A stretch of 64,000 bases of DNA from assembly GCA_038501785.1 (NCBI GenBank), contig JBAMJR010000182.1, forward strand, positions 378,501 through 442,500, given 5' to 3'. The first letter of the stretch is position 1. The number at the start of each line of letters is the position of its first letter. The stretch comes from Myoxocephalus aenaeus. Taxonomy: Eukaryota > Chordata > Actinopteri > Perciformes > Cottidae. The position numbers and the translations under genes were made by a program. Shown one piece after another: positions 46,363-59,270 of the stretch. The notes below the pieces were generated by a model. The model saw only the letters and a list, made by a program, of their open reading frames with translations, did no database searches and was not told the DNA's origin.

Positions 46363-46404
46363 CGGTGCAGACCTGACCTCTGACATTCTGGCCTCCCTCC
46401 CCAG

Positions 46405-46515
46405 GAGCGCTTCAGATCGAGAACAGCGAGGAGGCGGACCAGGGCAAGTACGAGTGCGTGGCCGTCAACAGCGCCGGGACTCGCTACTCGGCTCCGGCGA
46501 ACCTTTATGTCCGAG
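46405..46515 (+). CDS. ptprf: Exon of LAR-family receptor tyrosine phosphatase (Ig domain 2, second half)
   Basis: A 111-nt exon with acceptor CCTCCCTCCCCAG ending at 46404 and donor GTAAGA at 46516, phase 1 on both sides. It reads ALQIENSEEADQGKYECVAV then NSAGTRYSAPANLYVR. The YEC motif supplies the second cysteine of Ig domain 2. NSAGTRYSAPANLYVR is shared by PTPRF and PTPRD and differs, from memory, from PTPRS. The exon can be joined to either the 18-nt microexon or directly to the exon at 35293-35481, keeping the frame. The break after YVR is the known site of mini-exon B (ELRE) in LAR-RPTPs. The next constitutive exon, with Ig domain 3, is not in the remaining 17.5 kb. Confidence 0.95.
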
Positions 46516-48386
46516 GTAAGACCCCTCTTGACCCCTCTTGACCCCTCTTGACCCCTCCGCCCGCCGCCGCTCAGGTCACCGTGTCCAACAGTAACGTCCT
46601 CTCCCGTCTCTTCCACACCGACGCTCTGCTCCTGAATGCTAATAGGAGCGCTGGGTCCAGACCTGCCGGTCTCTCTCTCTCCTTCTTTCTCATCTTTGTC
46701 TCCTGGGAGCTGAGTTGTGTACTTTTCTCCGGTGTGTACTTTTCTCCGGTGCCCTGTTAGTGTGCTTGACCCCGCTAACCTCACGACGTGTTTGACTCAC
46801 CCGGGTGAAAGAGAGGTTGGCTGCGGCTCTGCCTCTTTGTTTCGGGGAAGGTGGAGGTTTACGTGTCAGAGATGAGGGCAGGAAAGCGCTCCAGTGGATT
46901 GAGTCCTCGGGGCTTCTGATGCGTAGACCTCGTCATCAAACAAGTCATTTAGCCTCGACCACTAGGTTCTCAAAGGCAATGTTCAGTGCTCAGGTTGACT
47001 CAGTAGCTTAGTCTGTTGTTCGTTTGCGTTTCCATTCACAATGCTCTTTGACGCACTTTCCCTTTAAGACAACGTCAGAGTTCACTTCTGTCACAGATGT
47101 CATTATGACCTCTCGTCTTGGCTCCAAAGCCTTTAACACATTATACTTAACAGAAAGCGTATTTCATGGTACTGTTCTTTTTCTACAGTGAAGAATGCAA
47201 GTTGTCTTTGAGAACTTAAAGAAAGCCAGATGGAACTGTGCATTAGTAACAGTATTACATTTGAAGAAGCGCCCCCACTGAAGCAAACAGAGCCGTAGCC
47301 AACAGAGTCCGGTGGTGAAGTAAATGCTTTGTGTCTGCTTCTCTTTTCAAGGTTCCTGTGCTGCTTTAACCTTTAACCCCTCCAGGTGTCATGGCAGCTT
47401 ACGTCTCCAAAAGTGTCCGTCTGCTTTTTTCCCTCTATATATCTTTTTAGATTTTTCTTTATCTTTTGGTTTCTTCTCATCTCTGCATCCGGTGTCCCTC
47501 CTCCACTCACGTGTCAGTCATATACACACACACTGTATATGTTCTGTCCATCTCTGCCATGCTTATCCTTCTGTCTGCACATGATGCCGCTCTGTCGCTT
47601 GTGTTGGACGTGTGAGAAAGCGTGTTCCGTTGGTGAGAGGATGCGGATGCTGTTGTTCCTACTTTACTGGCAGCGGAGCGACGTCTCTTGGTCCACTTAG
47701 CCGTCAAGACAAGAAAGATGCTATTGAACACACACTCTGTGGAGAGTTGGCCTCGGTGCTCAATCACAGCACGCATGTGATCGATAGGCTCCATGATCAC
47801 GTGCATGTAGTATGTGCTACTCTATTGTGTCAATTCATTTCAACTCAGGTCCAATCACAAGCTTTTCTGCTGCTTTGTAACCGTCTCAGCTGTAAAAGAT
47901 GGGCTCCGTTGTGCATTCTCCAACAAAGTCCGTTCACTCAATGAAGTGGTGGAGTTGTTCTTGTTGCCTTGAATCTTGAATTCATTGTTGTTCTCTCTCC
48001 ACGGTCAACGGAGAATCCAAAAGCTGAGAAGAAAATGATAAATGTAAATGGAGACGGAACTCTATGAAACATCACATCAGCATTGTGGTGCAGTATATAC
48101 GGCTCACTTAAGCGTCGTTTATAGTGAAGCGTTCAGTCATTCAGAACAAATGTGTCGGGACCCAAAGGGTAGGAGATTCAATCTGGGTCTCCAAATAAAT
48201 GAGCAGATTTACGTCCACGGTTTATTCTTTAACATTTATACCTGGACACGTGAGGAGCCTGAATGTTGTTCTGGTGACTGAAGCTTCTCGTACGGTGAAT
48301 CTAATATGAAAGGAGAGCAGACATTGAAAGAAGAATCAAATAGCCTGTCAACATGTTTTGGTCATTCATAAAGTATGTAACATGTG
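46516..48386 (+). other. Intron, unique sequence
   Basis: CCCCTCTTGA is repeated four times right after the donor (46521-46556). No gene recognised. Confidence 0.5.
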
Positions 48387-48500
48387 TACCATAAAATGCG
48401 GGTAATAAGCCGCTACTTTTTTCTCTTTTTTCCTACAACTTTGACCCGTGCGGCTAATTTAAGGATTTTTCCAATTCTAAATTTAGCAGCAGTTGCAGAA
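48387..48500. mobile_element. TIR-element end related to the 7817 family
   Basis: ACCATAAAATGCGGGTAATAAGCCGCTACT, given in two parts (ACCATAAAATGCGGG, TAATAAGCCGCTACT), resembles the 7817 end (TACCGTACATTTCGGGTTAC, AAGCCGCT). It is followed by GCGGCTAATTTAAGG. No matching opposite end was found, so this is a partial or decayed copy. Confidence 0.4.
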
Positions 48501-48748
48501 ACATACAGTACAAATTTCACAAATATTCACAAATCCCCTTCACGAGTGATCTCACTGTAAAAGAGGGTCCTCTCAGCAGCAGCCAAACTCCTTGCTGTCC
48601 TCCCCGCCCCACAGTGCCTCTCACCCAGCCACCCTGCTTGGCTCTCCGCCGGCACCCACCGACGACGCCACCACGCTCACCCGAGTAGGCGATGGAAAAC
48701 AGGTCTGACGGCGAGGGAACCCCTGCCTTTCCCACCACCTCCACAGCG

Positions 48749-48814
48749 CGCGACGAGCTAACGAACTAGCTCGCGACGAGCTAACGAACTAGCTCGCGAC
48801 GAGCTAACGAACTA
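48749..48814. repeat. 23-bp repeat, 3 copies
   Basis: Three tandem units of CGCGACGAGCTAACGAACTA plus GCT, CpG-rich compared with the surroundings. Confidence 0.9.
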
Positions 48815-48990
48815 GTGGCTACACTGTTTGAGTAAACAACACTGAACATGTCAGCGCTAGCTGCAGCAGGTAGTGTGGCATTTGTTATAAATGTATGTTG
48901 GTACATTGATGTTCATAACAAATAGTACATGTAGGGACTCTGACCTCCAGATGCAGTCACAGGTGGGAAGCTGAAGCACAACCTGTGACG

Positions 48991-49290
48991 TAGGGTGACC
49001 ATATCCATAACACCAAAAAGGAGGACACTATTCGGTATTTTGCTGCGCGTCGGGCCTAACAACACCCTTGAACAGTACATTATTGTCGATACAGTACTGC
49101 CTCGAGTACCTTATTGCTTTTATAATACGGTTACCTGTGACTTTATAAATGTAATAGTAAGCTGCCTTTCAGCACAAAATAGTTGTAGCCACCAAACGTT
49201 GTGTATCGCATTTCAGCGACAGAGAAAATAGTCCCGTATGTGTACGGGACGCACATACGGGACTATAAAACTGACTGGACTATAAAACTG
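48991..49290. mobile_element. Non-autonomous element with TAGGGTGACCATA end
   Basis: Starts TAGGGTGACCATATCC followed by ACACCAAAAAGGAGGACAC, an end I recognise from dispersed fish repeats and shared with the 74-bp element at 19758. Near its right part is a perfect 15-bp hairpin (49228-49242 with 49252-49266, stem ATAGTCCCGTATGTG). The right border is uncertain and there is no convincing transposase. Confidence 0.45.
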
Positions 49291-50446
<1,156 letters not shown>

Positions 50447-50818
50447 ATCACTTCACTGCCCAGGCCGTCGTCTCTACTGTGATGTTCTCACTCATGATTG
50501 GATAAGCAGATATTTGCCTGTTTTACTCTCTCTGTTTCTCCTTGTCTTCTTCCTCCTACTCCTTATTTTGCCCCTCTTGTTGTTTCTTTCTTTTCTTTTC
50601 TTTTTCTTCTTTTTCACGTTATCTTAAACCCCTCCATCATCATTGCACTCCGCCATCCAAATATCACAATCCAAAATGTCACCACTCAGATCAGCGGGAA
50701 GGTTGGTTCTCTTCATCTTTACCCCTTAAAGCCGAGGCCTGGAGACTGGAGCCGTGCTGCGCCGGCGTCTCTCGCTGGGCGCCTCAGGCCGGTCCCGGCC
50801 CCTTTCTCAGGACCCCGA

Positions 50819-51244
50819 CCTCAGTGCTACCCCTCTGCTACCCCTCAGTGCTACCCCTCAGTGCTACCCCTCTGCTACCCCTCAGTGCAACCCCTCAGTG
50901 CAACCCCTCTGCTACCCCTCTGCTACCCCTCAGTGCTACCCCTCTGCTACCCCTCAGTGTTACCCCTCTGCTACCCCTCAGTGCTACCCCTCAGTGCTAC
51001 CCCTCTGCTACCCCTCAGTGCTACCCCTCAGTGCTACCCCTCAGTGCTACCCCTCAGTGCTACCCCTCTGCTACCCCTCAGTGCAACCCCTCTGCTACCC
51101 CTCTGCTACCCCTCAGTGCAACCCCTCTGCTACCCCTCTGCTACCCCTCAGTGCTACCCCTCAGTGCTACCCCTCAGTGCAACCCCTCTGCTACCCCTCA
51201 GTGCAACCCCTCTGCTACCCCTCAGTGCTACCCCTCAGTGCTAC
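50819..51244. repeat. Mixed 13/11-bp minisatellite
   Basis: Interspersed units CCCCTCAGTGCTA (13 bp), CCCCTCAGTGCAA and CCCCTCTGCTA (11 bp). No stop codons on the plus strand, hence false open frames of 165-273 codons. Confidence 0.95.
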
Positions 51245-51810
51245 CCACTAACCCCGCCCCCACACTATCTGCTGCCTTGCACCACATCCCATAATGCTCC
51301 ATGGAGCTCATTCTGCTGACATCTTGTGAAATGGACACGTCTTTAACGCCAGTGAAGAGGTTTTTGCACAAAAGATGACTTTTCCTCACCAGGAGAGAAT
51401 GACATGAAGGATGTGACACTGGATTGTAGGAAGGAGGTGCTGTGGCAGGGGAAAGTTCTTCTTTCCACTCTGCAAACATTGCGAGATCAGAGAAGTCTTT
51501 TCCGTTGCAATTCCTCTTCCTTTTCTCCAAAGATCTTGTAGTTCCGAACTTTAGTTTTGAATTGTGACAACGGACCTCAACACTACAGACACACCTCTTA
51601 TCCTCTCTTCACTGTGTGCTCATGTGTACTCAGGTGCAGAAGATCAGTACATGGAAGTAGCAAAGCAAACACATTCTGTCAGCAACAAATATTAGATTCC
51701 TAATATTATAACAATATGACCAGCTGGTCTTGTCTAGCTCCTGATTCCTTGCGTCTAAAAACACTGGTGCATTTTTTGCATTACTTTGATACATTTATCA
51801 CATATTCCAA
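51245..51810 (+). other. Intron, unique sequence
   Basis: Nothing recognised between the two repeat arrays. Confidence 0.5.
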
Positions 51811-54800
51811 GTCACGTAAGTCGTTAGTCACTCACTAGTCACGTAAGTCGTTAGTCACTCACTAGTCACGTGAGTCATTAGTTACTCACTAGTCACGTAA
51901 GTCATTAGTCACTCACTAGTCACATAAGTCATTAGTCACTCACTAGTCACTCACTAGTCACATAAGTCGTTAGTCACTCACTAGTCACGTAAGTCATTAG
52001 TCACTCACTAGTCACTCACTAGTCACATAAGTCGTTAGTCACTCACTAGTCACGTAAGTCATTAGTCACTCACTAGTCACGTAAGTCATTAGTCACTCAC
52101 TAGTCACATAAGTCATTAGTCACTCACTAGTCACTCACTAGTCACGTGAGTCGTTAGTCACTCACTAGTCACGTAAGTCATTAGTCACTCACTAGTCACG
52201 TAAGTCATTAGTCACTCACTAGTCACATAAGTCATTAGTCACTCACTAGTCACTCACTAGTCACGTGAGTCGTTAGTTACTCACTAGTCACGTAAGTCAT
52301 TAGTCACTCACTAGTCACATAAGTCATTAGTCACTCACTAGTCACTCACTAGTCACGTGAGTCGTTAGTCACTCACTAGTCACGTAAGTCATTAGTCACT
52401 CACTAGTCACATAAGTCATTAGTCACTCACTAGTCACTCACTAGTCACGTGAGTCGTTAGTCACTCACTAGTCACGTAAGTCATTAGTCACTCACTAGTC
52501 ACGTAAGTCATTAGTCACTCACTAGTCACATAAGTCATTAGTCACTCACTAGTCACATAAGTCATTAGTTACTCACTAGTCACGTAAGTCATTAGTCACT
52601 CACTAGTCACATAAGTCATTAGTCACTCACTAGTCACATAAGTCATTAGTCACTCACTAGTCACTCACTAGTCACGTGAGTCGTTAGTCACTCACTAGTC
52701 ACGTAAGTCATTAGTCACTCACTAGTCACGTAAGTCATTAGTCACTCACTAGTCACATAAGTCATTAGTCACTCACTAGTCACTCACTAGTCACGTGAGT
52801 CGTTAGTTACTCACTAGTCACGTAAGTCGTTAGTCACTCACTAGTCACGTAAGTCGTTAGTCACTCACTAGTCACGTAAGTCATTAGTCACTCACTAGTC
52901 ACTCACTAGTCACATAAGTCGTTAGTCACTCACTAGTCACTCACTAGTCACATAAGTCGTTAGTCACTCACTAGTCACGTAAGTCATTAGTCACTCACTA
53001 GTCACTCACTAGTCACATAAGTCGTTAGTCACTCACTAGTCACGTAAGTCATTAGTCACTCACTAGTCACATAAGTCATTAGTCACTCACTAGTCACTCA
53101 CTAGTCACGTGAGTCGTTAGTCACTCACTAGTCACGTAAGTCATTAGTCACTCACTAGTCACGTAAGTCATTAGTCACTCACTAGTCACATAAGTCATTA
53201 GTCACTCACTAGTCACTCACTAGTCACGTGAGTCGTTAGTTACTCACTAGTCACGTAAGTCATTAGTCACTCACTAGTCACATAAGTCATTAGTCACTCA
53301 CTAGTCACTCACTAGTCACGTGAGTCGTTAGTTACTCACTAGTCACGTAAGTCATTAGTCACTCACTAGTCACATAAGTCGTTAGTCACTCACTAGTCAC
53401 GTGAGTCGTTAGTTACTCACTAGTCACGTAAGTCATTAGTCACTCACTAGTCACATAAGTCATTAGTCACTCACTAGTCACTCACTAGTCACGTGAGTCG
53501 TTAGTTACTCACTAGTCACGTAAGTCATTAGTCACTCACTAGTCACATAAGTCGTTAGTCACTCACTAGTCACGTGAGTCGTTAGTTACTCACTAGTCAC
53601 GTAAGTCATTAGTCACTCACTAGTCACATAAGTCATTAGTCACTCACTAGTCACTCACTAGTCACGTGAGTCGTTAGTTACTCACTAGTCACGTAAGTCA
53701 TTAGTCACTCACTAGTCACATAAGTCGTTAGTCACTCACTAGTCACATAAGTCGTTAGTCACTCACTAGTCACGTGAGTCGTTAGTTACTCACTAGTCAC
53801 GTAAGTCATTAGTCACTCACTAGTCACATAAGTCATTAGTCACTCACTAGTCACTCACTAGTCACGTGAGTCGTTAGTTACTCACTAGTCACATAAGTCA
53901 TTAGTCACTCACTAGTCACGTAAGTCATTAGTCACTCACTAGTCACATAAGTCGTTAGTCACTCACTAGTCACGTAAGTCATTAGTCACTCACTAGTCAC
54001 GTAAGTCATTAGTCACTCACTAGTCACTCACTAGTCACGTGAGTCGTTAGTCACTCACTAGTCACTCACTAGTCACGTAAGTCATTAGTTACTCACTAGT
54101 CACGTAAGTCATTAGTCACTCACTAGTCACATAAGTCGTTAGTCACTCACTAGTCACGTAAGTCATTAGTCACTCACTAGTCACGTAAGTCATTAGTCAC
54201 TCACTAGTCACTCACTAGTCACGTGAGTCGTTAGTCACTCACTAGTCACTCACTAGTCACGTAAGTCATTAGTCACTCACTAGTCACGTAAGTCGTTAGT
54301 CACTCACTAGTCACTCACTAGTCACGTAAGTCATTAGTCACTCACTAGTCACGTGAGTCGTTAGTCACTCACTAGTCACTCACTAGTCACGTAAGTCATT
54401 AGTCACTCACTAGTCACGTAAGTCGTTAGTCACTCACTAGTCACGTGAGTCGTTAGTCACTCACTAGTCACGTAAGTCGTTAGTCACTCACTAGTCACGT
54501 AAGTCGTTAATCACTCACTAGTCACGTAAGTCGTTAGTCACTCACTAGTCACGTAAGTCGTTAGTTACTCACTAGTCACATAAGTCGTTAGTCACTCACT
54601 AGTCACGTGAGTCGTTAGTCACTCACTAGTCACGTAAGTCGTTAGTCACTCACTAGTCACGTAAGTCGTTAATCACTCACTAGTCACGTAAGTCGTTAAT
54701 CACTCACTAGTCACGTAAGTCGTTAGTCACTCACTAGTCACGTAAGTCGTTAATCACTCACTAGTCACGTAAGTCGTTAGTTACTCACTAGTCACGTAAG

Positions 54801-57456
54801 TCGTTAATCACTCACTAGTCACGTAAGTCGTTAGTCACTCACTAGTCACGTAAGTCGTTAGTCACTCACTAGTCACGTAAGTCGTTAGTTACTCACTAGT
54901 CACGTAAGTCGTTAATCACTCACTAGTCACGTAAGTCGTTAATCACTCACTAGTCACGTAAGTCGTTAGTCACTCACTAGTCACGTAAGTCGTTAGTCAC
55001 TCACTAGTCACGTAAGTCGTTAGTTACTCACTAGTCACGTAAGTCGTTAGTCACTCACTAGTCACGTAAGTCGTTAGTCACTCACTAGTCACGTAAGTCG
55101 TTAGTCACTCACTAGTCACGTAAGTCGTTAATCACTCACTAGTCACGTAAGTCGTTAATCACTCACTAGTCACGTAAGTCGTTAGTCACTCACTAGTCAC
55201 GTAAGTCGTTAGTTACTCACTAGTCACGTAAGTCGTTAATCACTCACTAGTCACGTAAGTCGTTAGTCACTCACTAGTCACGTAAGTCGTTAATCACTCA
55301 CTAGTCACGTAAGTCGTTAGTTACTCACTAGTCACGTAAGTCGTTAGTCACTCACTAGTCACATAAGTCGTTAGTTACTCACTAGTCACGTAAGTCGTTA
55401 GTCACTCACTAGTCACATAAGTCGTTAGTTACTCACTAGTCACGTAAGTCGTTAGTCACTCACTAGTCACATAAGTCGTTAGTTACTCACTAGTCACGTA
55501 AGTCGTTAGTCACTCACTAGTCACATAAGTCGTTAGTTACTCACTAGTCACGTAAGTCGTTAGTCACTCACTAGTCACATAAGTCGTTAGTTACTCACTA
55601 GTCACGTGAGTCGTTAATCACTCACTAGTCACGTAAGTCGTTAATCACTCACTAGTCACGTGAGTCGTTAATCACTCACTAGTCACGTAAGTCGTTAGTC
55701 ACTCACTAGTCACGTAAGTCGTTAGTCACTCACTAGTCACGTAAGTCGTTAGTCACTCACTAGTCACGTGAGTCGTTAGTCACTCACTAGTCACGTAAGT
55801 CGTTAGTCACTCACTAGTCACGTAAGTCGTTAGTCACTCACTAGTCACGTAAGTCGTTAGTCACTCACTAGTCACGTGAGTCGTTAGTCACTCACTAGTC
55901 ACGTAAGTCGTTAGTCACTCACTAGTCACGTAAGTCGTTAGTCACTCACTAGTCACGTAAGTCGTTAGTCACTCACTAGTCACGTAAGTCGTTAGTCACT
56001 CACTAGTCACGTGAGTCGTTAGTCACTCACTAGTCACGTAAGTCGTTAATCACTCACTAGTCACGTAAGTCGTTAATCACTCACTAGTCACGTAAGTCGT
56101 TAGTTACTCACTAGTCACGTAAGTCGTTAATCACTCACTAGTCACGTAAGTCGTTAGTCACTCACTAGTCACGTAAGTCGTTAGTCACTCACTAGTCACG
56201 TAAGTCGTTAATCACTCACTAGTCACGTAAGTCGTTAGTTACTCACTAGTCACGTAAGTCGTTAATCACTCACTAGTCACGTAAGTCGTTAATCACTCAC
56301 TAGTCACGTAAGTCGTTAGTTACTCACTAGTCACGTAAGTCGTTAGTCACTCACTAGTCACGTAAGTCGTTAGTCACTCACTAGTCACGTAAGTCGTTAA
56401 TCACTCACTAGTCACGTAAGTCGTTAGTTACTCACTAGTCACGTAAGTCGTTAATCACTCACTAGTCACGTAAGTCGTTAGTTACTCACTAGTCACGTAA
56501 GTCGTTAATCACTCACTAGTCACGTAAGTCGTTAGTCACTCACTAGTCACGTAAGTCGTTAATCACTCACTAGTCACGTAAGTCGTTAGTTACTCACTAG
56601 TCACGTAAGTCGTTAATCACTCACTAGTCACGTAAGTCGTTAATCACTCACTAGTCACGTAAGTCGTTAGTTACTCACTAGTCACGTAAGTCGTTAGTCA
56701 CTCACTAGTCACGTAAGTCGTTAGTCACTCACTAGTCACGTAAGTCGTTAATCACTCACTAGTCACGTAAGTCGTTAGTCACTCACTAGTCACGTGAGTC
56801 GTTAGTCACTCACTAGTCACGTAAGTCGTTAATCACTCACTAGTCACGTAAGTCGTTAGTCACTCACTAGTCACGTAAGTCGTTAATCACTCACTAGTCA
56901 CGTAAGTCGTTAATCACTCACTAGTCACGTAAGTCGTTAGTTACTCACTAGTCACGTAAGTCGTTAATCACTCACTAGTCACGTGAGTCGTTAATCACTC
57001 ACTAGTCACGTAAGTCGTTAGTTACTCACTAGTCACGTGAGTCGTTAATCACTCACTAGTCACGTAAGTCGTTAGTCACTCACTAGTCACGTAAGTCGTT
57101 AATCACTCACTAGTCACGTAAGTCGTTAGTTACTCACTAGTCACGTAAGTCGTTAGTCACTCACTAGTCACATAAGTCGTTAGTTACTCACTAGTCACGT
57201 GAGTCGTTAATCACTCACTAGTCACGTGAGTCGTTAATCACTCACTAGTCACGTGAGTCGTTAATCACTCACTAGTCACGTAAGTCGTTAGTCACTCACT
57301 AGTCACGTAAGTCGTTAGTCACTCACTAGTCACGTGAGTCGTTAGTCACTCACTAGTCACGTGAGTCGTTAGTCACTCACTAGTCACGTAAGTCGTTAGT
57401 CACTCACTAGTCACGTAAGTCGTTAGTCACTCACTAGTCACCTGACTCGTTAGTCA
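51811..57456. repeat. 5.6-kb array of 27-bp units, about 200 copies
   Basis: Unit: GTCACGTAAGTCGTTAGTCA plus CTCACTA. Three variable sites: CACGTAAG/CACATAAG/CACGTGAG, GTCGTTAG/GTCATTAG, and TTAGTCACT/TTAGTTACT/TTAATCACT. The left part (to about 54420) mixes GTCATTAG and CACATAAG with an extra 11-bp CACTCACTAGT, forming higher-order repeats of 92 and 119 bp; the right part lacks GTCATTAG and is more uniform. All units carry ACTAGT; CACGTG (E-box) marks a subset. Every frame has stops, so there are no coding artefacts. Confidence 0.98.
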
Positions 57457-58488
57457 ATGTCGACTATGCTCTTTTCATACCCCTTAGTGATTTATATTTT
57501 CCTGTGAAGATGGAAAGTGCTCCAGCTCACACTGACGCTCCCCTGACTCTCCAGGTGACGTAGTGAGTCATAGTTTGGAGAACTGACCGGTATTTGACTT
57601 CAGGGCCAGAATGCCATCGTCTGCCATGCTGAACTGAGGCAAAAATCTGATGAAAGATTAAATAATTACGACTAGTGATGGCATCATCTGAGTCGTCCTG
57701 GCAACCAGCGGGATGGACGTGCCTGGTCGGCCTGTCTGTGTGCTGTCGCCACACCTCACACTCTTCTGATGAAGGAAAACAATCTTGACATAATTCATGC
57801 CCACAACATACTCTGAGTTCAAAGTGTGTGCTCACTTCACAATATGTCGTCCTCTCCAGCATGCTGATCACGTTTGTATTGTCTGGGCTAATTCAAAGGC
57901 CCGGCTCTCACCTGCTGTCCGACCATCACGGCGCTCAGCGCTCAAAGCGCTTCACCGTGCTCTCCTCTTATCTGTGTCTCCTGGAACTCTAGACTTCAAG
58001 AGAAGGAAATAGCCTGAAACATGTTTACAGCCTTTTTCCAAGACTCTTACCGCTGGTTCATTAATAGGAGAGCATCGAGGAGCTCAGGAATTATACAACT
58101 GAGAGCATTGAAGCCCTCGCTGCCCTAGTTTGTGTTTGAAATGTGGATTTACAGACTCGTGATGCATCAACTTTTTTATTATTTTTATTATTCTTTGTGG
58201 CTGTATGTCTGAGGCCAGAGAATGCGTAAAGAAATGCTGCATGAGCGCAAAGGAACGTATGTCATTTTACATTTCACTAACACTACTCTTTCAGTAAAGG
58301 AAGGGCATCAAGCCATTCAGGACTTATTGTAACCGGATGCAGAGAAGACTGTCAAGGAGAATGAATGGGTTTTATATAGTTTGGGGGGGAAAAGCATACT
58401 TTAAAAACAAAATGTATGTAGTGTAGCTTTGTGAATTCACAGCTGAAATACAGATGTAATCATGTCAACTTAATAAAAGAGGATTCTA
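57457..58488 (+). other. Intron, unique sequence
   Basis: The 114-codon minus-strand frame at 57527-57871 has no recognisable domain. Confidence 0.5.
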
Positions 58489-58665
58489 GGGAGCGCCTGG
58501 TAGCCGAGTGGTTTCAGTGCATGACACGTAACCGCAACACCCTGGCTTAGTCTGGGCTTCAGGACCTTTGGTGCATGTCTTCCTCTCTCTCCCCCTCTCC
58601 CTTGCCCATTGCTACACTGTTCTGTCAAATACAGGCCAGAATGCCCCAAAAATATAAACACAAAG
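58489..58665 (+). mobile_element. tRNA-derived SINE
   Basis: Starts GAGCGCCTGGTAGCCGAGTG with the RNA polymerase III A box (TGGTAGCCGAGTGG), followed by GCATGACACGTAACCGCAAC. The B box is decayed (GGCTTAGTCTGG instead of GGTTCGAGTCC). The body continues CAGGACCTTTGGTGCATGTC, a CTCTCTCCCCCTCTCCC stretch and a degraded AAATACAGGCCAGAATGCCC tail. I recognise this layout as a common percomorph fish SINE. The tail and B-box damage suggest an old, inactive copy. Confidence 0.8.
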
Positions 58666-58769
58666 GAAATGAAACACGGTATGATTATTTCGGACACAGT
58701 AAGAATGTAGTTCCAGATGTGTGACCGAATATAAAATCACCTTTAAACCAAAAAGCTCAGCTACACTTA

Positions 58770-59270
58770 TAAATAAGGATTACAAGCAGGTTCTCCCTGA
58801 GTGGGTGAGGTTCTGCCCAGAGTAATTAGCTTCTAAAGGTTTCCACTCCATCCAAAGAACCCTTTTGGAGGAAATAAACGGAGTATAAACCATACTAGCT
58901 GTGGGTTGCTCTGCAGGTAGAACCCCTCTGTGGGTTCCAGATGAAACCCTCGGAATACAAACGGGTTCCACTTGATAGTCTTGTGATATAACAGGTAGAA
59001 CACCCTGGGTGGGTTCTTGTTAGCACCCTTTCTGATAGAACCTTCAGAGAGTGCTGGGTTGAACCATTACACCTCTCAGAGGAGCTTCTGGGTGGATCCG
59101 TTAACTGATGGTCTAGGTACAGCCCTTCATGTTGGGTTTGAGTTACAAAAACAACATGAAAGGCTCCCTGGTCAAACCGCAGAACCCAATATGGTTCTTT
59201 TTAGCACCTTTTAGTTTGAAGAGAGTATCCTAGAGATGGTTTGTGAACCAAGGTGTTTCTACTACTGAGT
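58770..59270. repeat. Possible decayed element with repeated GGTTCT/AGAACC motifs
   Basis: Many copies of AGAACC, GGTTCT, GGGTTCCA and TAGCACC in both orientations over 500 bp (AAAGAACCCTTTTGG, GTGGGTTCCAGATG, GGGTGGGTTCTTGTTAGC, GGTTCTTTTTAGCACC). This resembles fish DNA-transposon debris with internal sub-repeats. Borders and family are not determined. Confidence 0.35.

Noticed and set aside
50498..51319. 273-codon frame (SATPQCYPS repeats)
   Set aside because: Artefact of the 13/11-bp array; three plus-strand frames are open over the same stretch.
57527..57871. 114-codon minus-strand frame
   Set aside because: No recognisable domain; overlaps other frames and has no splice context.
59080..59091. 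12-nt AG...GT-bounded segment reading EELL as mini-exon B
   Set aside because: Residues do not match ELRE, it lies in apparent transposon debris, and such short bounded segments arise by chance.
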